Origin: Lachnospiraceae bacterium UBA7026
GTDB taxonomy: Bacteria > Bacillota > Clostridia > Lachnospirales > Lachnospiraceae
Reading direction: 5' to 3'
Assembly: GCA_002494165.1 (NCBI GenBank)
Contig: DLBH01000042.1
Coordinates: forward strand, 1 to 33,211
Length of the DNA: 33,211 nt
The notes beneath the pieces are model-generated. The model was not told where the DNA came from. It ran no database searches and saw nothing but the letters and a program-made list of their open reading frames with translations. Shown one piece after another: positions 33,065-33,211 of the stretch (positions within the stretch are counted from its first letter, which is position 1; each line of letters opens with the position of its first letter). Both the position numbers and the translations under genes were made by a program.

Positions 33065-33211
33065 AAAGGCTGCCGGTCTGTCCCTTGAACAGTCTATCTA
33101 AAGGCTGCCGGCCTGTCCCTTGAACAGTCTATCTAAAGGTTGCCGGCCTGTTCCTTGAACAGTCTATCTAAAGGTTGCCGGTCTGCTCCTTGAACAGTCT
33201 ATCTAAAGGCT
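33065..33211. repeat. 35-bp tandem repeat at the window edge
   Basis: Four head-to-tail 35-bp units start at 33065, 33100, 33135 and 33170, and a fifth is cut by the window end. The unit contains GGCTGCCGG and CCTTGAACAGTCTATCT; differences are single T/C changes. There are no spacers, so it is not CRISPR. The stretch before it (32938-33064) is A+T-rich leader of the GntR gene with no other gene seen. Confidence 0.92.

Noticed and set aside
33065..33211. CRISPR array
   Set aside because: The 35-bp units touch head to tail with no unique spacers, and no cas gene is near.

Overview
The window looks like chromosomal DNA of a Gram-positive anaerobe of the class Clostridia, most likely a Lachnospiraceae member. 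The reasons are: a secretin-less Tad/Flp locus with DUF5702, Flp1-like and DUF6382/FHA proteins; a secreted DUF1002 protein; a YfhO-family membrane protein; strong AGGAGG-type ribosome binding sites; and the housekeeping order dnaX-ybaB-recR. Most genes have moderately high G+C. The first ~2.7 kb is visibly more A+T-rich.

Layout. (1) 1-2.7 kb: a Na+/phosphate cotransporter with a PhoU-like tail (minus strand), preceded by wreckage of a histidine kinase whose C-terminal and sensor pieces now face opposite ways. This lies against the 3' end of a tRNA-Leu(CAG). (2) 2.9-7.8 kb: a small unknown gene, oligoendopeptidase F, then a two-gene unit of an unknown 238-aa protein and a DUF815 AAA+ ATPase. 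(3) 8.1-13.4 kb: a 59-aa protein, a GT2 glycosyltransferase and a YfhO-type membrane protein, coupled by overlapping start/stop codons, then a secreted DUF1002 protein. (4) 13.5-15.8 kb: an OmpR/PhoB-class response regulator and its histidine kinase. (5) 16.2-26.3 kb: a Tad pilus/secretion locus (TadZ-like, TadA, TadB, an enlarged TadC, Flp1-like pilin, DUF5702 protein, two TadE-like pseudopilins, FHA protein), followed by a rhomboid protease with its own near-consensus promoter. (6) 27.8-32.9 kb, minus strand: recR, ybaB, dnaX, the CCA-adding enzyme and a GntR/FadR-type regulator, ending in a 35-bp tandem repeat.

How the parts fit. The two-component system is probably PhoP/PhoR-like. A four-unit array of TTTACA-like hexamers at exact 11-bp spacing lies just upstream of a -10 hexamer in front of the regulator. 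A second array of the same design lies in front of the Na+/phosphate cotransporter, 12 kb away. This predicts autoregulation and direct control of phosphate uptake. The Tad locus encodes a motor ATPase, two membrane-platform proteins and several prepilin-like substrates. No prepilin peptidase and no secretin are in the window, so processing must come from elsewhere and export must suit a single-membrane cell.

Most novel points: the paired Pho-like boxes; TadC with a ~195-residue extracytoplasmic insert; a TadE-like protein with two C-terminal Cys-pair modules; a possible structured RNA before the Tad locus; a nested inverted repeat ending in a T-tract inside the Tad locus; and a striking load of short tandem repeats directly after stop codons.
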